Source: Populus alba
Lineage: Eukaryota > Streptophyta > Magnoliopsida > Malpighiales > Salicaceae
Length of the DNA: 64,000 bases
Assembly: GCF_005239225.2 (NCBI RefSeq)
Contig: NC_133302.1
Span: 12,619,991 to 12,683,990, forward strand
Reading direction: 5' to 3'
Positions 58,883 through 64,000 of the stretch are shown here, piece after piece. The translations under genes were made by a program, and so were the position numbers. The notes under the pieces are model-generated. The model saw only the letters and a program-made list of their open reading frames with translations. It was not told the origin of the DNA and ran no database searches. Position 1 is the stretch's first letter, and every line of letters begins with the position of its first letter.

Positions 58883-60208
58883 CTACTCTCCTTGCCATGC
58901 CCAAACAATGTCCTTTAGAGCTGGTCTTATACCATTTTCCAGTATCTGTAGGTATTCCAGGGTATCACCACTAGAACTTTTCACCTCTACCAAATGCAAA
59001 GATGGAGTGAACTCAAATATTTCTGTATCAATGGACAACGCCCCTTTCCTACCTTTCTCTGATCCCTCCAACTTCAACAGCCCTCCATCTTTCTTCTTTA
59101 CTTTTAGCTTCAGAAGCCTAGCAATGTCCTCCAGCTTGGATGTAATGGTTGAGGCAGAGTGCATTGATATGAACTTTTTTTCTTTCTTCTGGTTATCTTT
59201 CGCAAACAAACCAGATAAGTCAAACCCAGATGAAAGAGATATGATATCAAAGGCATTCAAACTGGTAGGCTGGCTCAACTCTTTCTTGGCTTCAGCAGGA
59301 GCACTGTCATTCTCACAAGAGTCAAATGTCACATCAGCAGCCAAAGGATCCAATCCAGTAACTTCATTTTTTATTGTAACAGCATTAGAATCGAATCCTT
59401 TTCTAAACCAGGAATTTTCCATTATTTTTGTGATGGAAATTCTAGTTTTTGGGTTAGGATCAAGCATCCTTGATAGCAGCCTGCACATTTCAGGTGAAAA
59501 CCAGTTAGGGAACTTGTACTCTGCCTTTCTTATTTTTCGGTACATCAAAATCAGATTTGCATCATGAAATGGGAGATAACCGGCCAGCAAAACAAACAAG
59601 ACCACCCCACAAGACCAGATGTCAGCTTTGGCCCCGTCATAGCCTTTCCTGTAAATAACTTCAGGAGCCACATATGCAGGAGTTCCACAAGTTGTGTGCA
59701 GCAAACCATCTTGACGCCTAGACTCAGCAGCAGCACTCAAACCAAAATCTGACACCTTCAAACCTCCATTGTCATCCAGTAATAAGTTTTCTGGTTTCAA
59801 ATCTCGGTGAGAAACACCTCTGCTATGACAAAAATCAATTGCACTGATTAACTGTTGAAAATACGTCCTAGCAACATCTTCCTTGAGCCTCCCTTTTGCT
59901 ACCTTATTAAAGAGTTCGCCACCTTTAGCATATTCTATCACAAAGTAAATTTTGTTTTTGGTGGCCATAACCTCGTATAGTTGCAGAACGTTTGGATGTT
60001 TAACCAATCTCATGACAGATATCTCTCGCTTGATCTGATCCATCAGTCCTACTTTCAGAACCTTCTCTTTGTCAATGACCTTGATGGCCACACTCTGGCC
60101 AGTTTTCAGGTTTCTCCCATAGTAAACCTTAGCAAAGTTTCCTTGGCCAAGCAATCTCCCAAAATCATACCTTTCCATCAACACATTCCCCTTATTTTCC
60201 ATTGTCAA
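58883..60208 (-). CDS. CIPK: CBL-interacting protein kinase (CIPK2/10-like)
   Basis: A single 441-codon frame. Kinase domain at residues about 13-267: glycine loop LGQGNFAKV (20-28), Lys43 in AIKVID, catalytic loop HRDLKPEN (134-141), DFG 154-156, activation segment with [12 protein letters not shown] (172-183). The FISL/NAF regulatory motif is [19 protein letters not shown] (NAF at 318-320), followed by the PPI region for PP2C binding. CIPKs are Ser/Thr kinases turned on by calcium-loaded CBL sensors, which dock on the NAF motif and place the kinase at plasma or vacuolar membranes to control ion transport. The lack of introns in the coding part and the [11 protein letters not shown] start fit the intron-poor CIPK clade. 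The residue before HRD is Ser (GVSHRD) where Tyr is common in relatives. Start: Met1 or Met3; Met3 aligns with the usual MEN start. No break seen. Confidence 0.95.
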   Translation of the reverse strand: MTMENKGNVLMERYDFGRLLGQGNFAKVYYGRNLKTGQSVAIKVIDKEKVLKVGLMDQIKREISVMRLVKHPNVLQLYEVMATKNKIYFVIEYAKGGELFNKVAKGRLKEDVARTYFQQLISAIDFCHSRGVSHRDLKPENLLLDDNGGLKVSDFGLSAAAESRRQDGLLHTTCGTPAYVAPEVIYRKGYDGAKADIWSCGVVLFVLLAGYLPFHDANLILMYRKIRKAEYKFPNWFSPEMCRLLSRMLDPNPKTRISITKIMENSWFRKGFDSNAVTIKNEVTGLDPLAADVTFDSCENDSAPAEAKKELSQPTSLNAFDIISLSSGFDLSGLFAKDNQKKEKKFISMHSASTITSKLEDIARLLKLKVKKKDGGLLKLEGSEKGRKGALSIDTEIFEFTPSLHLVEVKSSSGDTLEYLQILENGIRPALKDIVWAWQGE

Positions 60209-61511
60209 TAAGAAATCTTAATAGACTATATTTATAAATTATAATTCACAGAATGGGAATCTTTAGAGCTTAAAAACTCAATCGTCTGCGCCAAGGCAGT
60301 GCTTCAAAACAACAGCAATTCTATTTCTGATTTCCTTGTCCATTCGAATCCCAACTGTGAATCTGTCAAGTGTTGAGTATCCGACCTCATACGGAATGGA
60401 TAAGCGCAACCTAAATGGCAATTGAATTTCACAAGCTCTGCAACATGAATTACCAGAGATCAAGCACATTTTTCTGCATTCCCAGTTGTTTTTCTTTTGG
60501 TGCTGGAAGGGAGAGATGGAACACCAAGCTAGCAACAAGAACAATAATAACAAACGTAAGTTCATTGCTCGGGCATAAAAGAAATGAATATCATATCGGA
60601 ATCATTTGATTGGAGAATCAAAAAATCATAAAGGGGATCTAGAAATTGTCAACAGCCAAATCCACAAACAATATGAATTAACAAGTCAGGTACTTTTTAT
60701 AGAATAATGGTGCCATCAATGCATGCATGGTTGCTCAGAAAGCCCAGGTTGCAATTATTCAAAAAATAATGCATAAGTGAATAAAACTTCCGATCCGATT
60801 AAGGGTCCCTTCATTTTCCATCCATGTCTAATGTATATATAGTTTCATCCAGTGAGAATATTAACCAGTCAAAATCCAAAAGATACACCCAATATATTGG
60901 AAGAATTAAAGGCTGTAATGCAGATCCTAAATCAGAAACAAAAAACAAGCTAGAGTAAAACTACCCAACCCCATTGCTAGCTTTCCATGACTTTTTATGT
61001 ACCAACTCCTGTACCAAATTGAAAATAATAAACAAACAAAATTAAAAGCAATGAATTCCTAAACTATCTAGTGAATAAGTTCATAATCTTAAATGCAGAT
61101 TTGCCATTAAATTTGAAACATGGCAGACTATTCAGAAATCATAATTAAGATTTACAATAACAAGAGAAATGCATAAATTAAAGGGAAAGAAAACATAAAC
61201 AACAAGGAAAAAGGAAAAAAAAAAAAGAACCGTTGAAACTCACCCAAAACTTGACAGAAACAGATGGTGGTACGCTAATGAAAGAAACAGAATGAACCTA
61301 AATTCAAACAGAGAAATTCATACGTTAAGAACACAGCATCAAAACCCATTTACATATTTTGTTAGATTGATATCAACAAAACAACAAATCCCATATCCAA
61401 GGATATGAAAAGATTAAACATTTGGATAAACATGGGAAAAGTAAGCAGATGAAGAGACAAAAGATCTTACAAGAATTACGAAAAAGAATACATGGAACAT
61501 TGATTACCTTT
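60209..61511 (-). other. Probable 5' leader intron region of the CIPK gene
   Basis: A donor-like CAAAG/GTAATC occurs on the minus strand at 61511-61507. Upstream of it lies pyrimidine- and purine-run sequence typical of a transcribed leader. The acceptor is not fixed. A 95-codon ORF (60278-60565) lies within. Leader introns are common in this kinase family; the call is inference. Confidence 0.4.
60278..60565 (-). CDS. Hypothetical small protein with signal-peptide-like start, 70 bp upstream of the CIPK gene
   Basis: 95 codons. The first 18 residues (MNLRLLLLFLLLAWCSIS) look like a secretion signal. The middle has six Cys (WECRKMCLISGNSCCRACEI), then PFRLRLSIPYEVGY and a charged C-terminus. 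Not recognised. It could be a secreted Cys-rich peptide, a spliced-out stretch, or an upstream ORF in the kinase transcript. Chance is possible at this length, but the hydrophobic start followed by Cys is unlike the surrounding AT-rich ORFs. Confidence 0.3.
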   Translation of the reverse strand: MNLRLLLLFLLLAWCSISPFQHQKKNNWECRKMCLISGNSCCRACEIQLPFRLRLSIPYEVGYSTLDRFTVGIRMDKEIRNRIAVVLKHCLGADD

Positions 61512-61737
61512 GAAGCAAAGAAAGAAAGGAACAGCTAGCCTTAGCAAATCTTAACGTTCGAGAGGAGACCAAAATGAGTGAGACAAGTGCAATGTATGTA
61601 AGTGATGTTGACGATGGGCTGCCCTTTCTCTGTCTTTTTGGCTATTATTATACCGTTGTGGTGGCTTTATAATCAGAGAGAGAGACATCGCGTCGGAATT
61701 AAAGTGTGGGAGGAGAAAAGAAGGAAAGAAGCGCCCA

Positions 61738-61758
61738 CCCCCCCCCCCCCCCCCCCCC
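61738..61758. repeat. C21 homopolymer
   Basis: Twenty-one consecutive C on the plus strand (a G run on the kinase-gene strand), close to the inferred transcription start of the CIPK gene. Such a run is prone to sequencing length error. Confidence 0.9.
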
Positions 61759-61859
61759 GGATTTTGTATTGGCATGGAAAGAAGTATTCTTCTTTACTCC
61801 CTAGTTTTTCAAATCCTTTCTTTGTGTTTCAAAATATATTAACTCTTGCTTAGGAATAA

Positions 61860-63360
61860 TCATTATTTTGTGAAAAACGTTTGATGGATTTCTTTCAAAT
61901 CGGAAATGGAACTCTGAAGATTTTAATTTTTAGTATGTTTGTTAATGCAGTGTATGATGATTTTATAAAAGTATTTTTTAATTAAAAAAATGCATTAGAT
62001 TAATATGTTTTTTTAGATTTTTTTAACTTTTAACATTATTATATAAAATCATAAAAACACTAAAAATAAATTAATTTAATATTTTATCAAGCAAAAAAAA
62101 ATAAAAAAACACTTTAAAATATGACAATTAAAACTTTCTAGCATGATAATCAATTCTCAACAAAAAAACAAGTGATCAAGATATAGAGCCCGTTTGTTTT
62201 TTTATTTTAAAAATACTTTTAAAAAAAATTAAAATTTTATTTTTTTTAGCTTCAAAATAATTTTTATTTTTATATTATTTTGATATATTGATATTAAAAA
62301 TAAAAAAAATATTATTTTAATATATTTTTAAAAAAAAATATTTTAAAAAATAATTATTCTCCTAATATTAAACAGAATCATGGGCCTCCAAACAGGAAGA
62401 GCTATGTTGTCATATCCTTCATAATCATGGTGCTAAATAACTCTACTTTAGGACATTTAAAACTTTGGAGGTGACACCGGAAACACAGAGGCACAAAAGG
62501 TATTAGTATGTGGGTCCAAAATTATTATAACGTTTTGATTCCTTAATTCATTTTGCGCTGTAAAGTTGTATTCGGTTAAACAAATGATTTTTTTTTTTTT
62601 TAAATTAAAGTGGTTGGAATTTCTGTTTTTAACATTAATCGCCTTCTCAATATCCTATTATCTGTCATTCATTTTTTTTCCAACGAATATAAAAATCTCT
62701 CTTGGTTTTCAAAATTTCCTGATAATTAGATTAATCACTTGCTTAGTGAGCAGTTTAATTTATTGCAAGTGATTTATGAAATGTGATGGAGATTATAATT
62801 AATTATTTTATTGTTTTGGTTCTAAAAGTCACAACATTTGTGTATTGAAACTAAACATGCCTTTACATCTAGTCTTGGGAGAAGCCATATATGCATGAAA
62901 TTGTAGCTTCATTTACTTCAATAAAATGACATTGTTAAATATAAAAACCAACTTTAAAAGAAATTATGAATATTATATTGCTAAGTTAGGAACACCTAAA
63001 AATTTATAAGAAGAGATAATTTTATATATCAATTATATAATTCAAAAAAAAATACTCACAATAAGTTGAAAACGACACCATGTGAGTTATGAAAATGAAG
63101 GAGATACTTTTTATAAAATACTTTAAAGCATAGGGATGTCTTGTAAAAAATGGTGATATCTAATCCCTAAAAAGGAGATATAACCTAAAACTATGAATTA
63201 TATATGTCTATAATACTAATGCATATCAGTTTCTTGTATACAAATCAAGTATTAAGAATATTAATCCTAATATTATAATAGAATTAATAAAATTAATAAA
63301 TATTGTCATTGAACCTCGAGTATTTTATATATCAATACTGTTAGAAGAAAGAAGGAATTG
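61860..63360. other. AT-rich intergenic DNA with short dispersed repeats
   Basis: No gene. 61930-62130 and 62185-62390 are A/T-run sequences beginning GTTTGTT and containing ATTTTGATATATTGATATTA and TATTATTTTAATATAT. They resemble short non-autonomous elements common in poplar genomes; that match is from memory and unverified. Confidence 0.4.
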
Positions 63361-63380
63361 CTAAATTTTTTTTTCTTGGA

Positions 63381-63410
63381 TCTCTCTCTCTCTCTCTCTC
63401 TCATACATAT

Positions 63411-63450
<40 letters not shown>
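63381..63450. repeat. (CT)n and (TA)n compound microsatellite
   Basis: (TC) repeats at 63381-63402 followed by (AT)n at about 63407-63449, with one break near 63421. Confidence 0.95.
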
Positions 63451-63453
<3 letters not shown>

Positions 63454-64000
63454 TTCTATCTATCCGATATAAAGTTCTATTGCTCAAAAAAATTTCCTTT
63501 CTTTAAAGAATAGGAATATTTGATGAATGGTATTAAGAATCATTATTATTTTGATATAAGCAAAGGAATTTTCCACTCGCCCCCCCTCTTGTGTTGAAGA
63601 ATAAGAAAACAAATAGAAAAATATCCCCTAGAATATTTTGTTTCCCTCATTTAACCTTTTCTTTTCCGCTTAGTTATCTTATGCTTAGTATCAATATATA
63701 GTTAAATTTGATTCTATTAGAATAAAAAAAAAAACTATGAATATATTGTATCACAGCTAAATCTGTGAATAATGACATAATCACTTCACTCCAATTTAGT
63801 TTGTTTTTAAGAAAGCTTAAGAAATTTATCCACTTAAAAGAATGAATAAAAAAAGCTTAAAAAGTCATCATCAAATCGAATATAATGAAATTGAGAATAG
63901 AATGCATAAGGAAAAAAAAAAGAAAAAACAATTCAATTATGATTTTCTAACTTCTTAGAAAATGAGCCTTAAAGCTATTTTGAGATAATTTCTTGTCCTA
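63451..64000. other. AT-rich intergenic DNA
   Basis: Nothing supportable was seen. Confidence 0.5.

Noticed and set aside
58869..59567. 232-codon plus-strand ORF
   Set aside because: Antisense shadow of the CIPK C-terminal half; no family features.

Overview
This window is plant nuclear DNA. Three host genes with plant GT-AG introns or plant-specific families lie among degraded LTR retrotransposons. The AT-rich intergenic style and the low-complexity dispersed repeats near the right end suggest a woody eudicot, probably Populus or another Salicaceae. That is inference; no species marker was found.

Positions 1-40.9 kb are almost all transposon-derived. From the left: a broken LOG-type gene (1-356, cut by the window edge); an Athila-like Ty3/Gypsy element read leftwards (A, about 600-8385) with gag, pol, a third ORF, a tRNA-Asp primer site and one LTR; a 142-bp tandem array (8386-9015); a second Athila/Tat-type element (B, 9016-14290) in which a deletion joins protease, a scrap of RT and the integrase C-terminus in one frame; a composite of four tandem arrays, two of which repeat a perfect or near-perfect stem-loop (14.3-17.2 kb); a Tekay/Del-like chromovirus remnant (C, about 18.1-25.7 kb) whose gag is interrupted by a solo LTR of the A family (19999-21901); a Ty1/copia element (27079-38202) containing a young CRM-type chromovirus (30072-36456); and a caulimovirid-like RNase H remnant (about 38.86-40.25 kb).

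Positions 41-61.8 kb hold the genes. An LSF2-type phosphoglucan phosphatase (plus strand, 4 coding exons, 41267-43746) converges on a 13-exon multi-pass membrane protein of the TLC ATP/ADP-carrier-like type (minus strand, 45320-50046). After about 8.8 kb of intergenic DNA, which includes a third A-family LTR (54929-56507), comes an intronless-coding CBL-interacting protein kinase (minus strand, 58883-60208) with a probable intron in its 5' leader. The rest to 64 kb is AT-rich DNA with simple repeats. The three genes belong to separate processes (starch turnover, membrane transport, calcium signalling) and show no sign of joint function.

I found no clearly new biological system. The features most worth a second look are the two stem-loop arrays at 14.6-15.4 and 16.5-17.15 kb (the second built on a C(TTCG)G tetraloop), the CRM element whose integrase tail is encoded by its LTR, the chimeric reading frame this creates with copia sequence, and the in-frame deletion derivative in element B.
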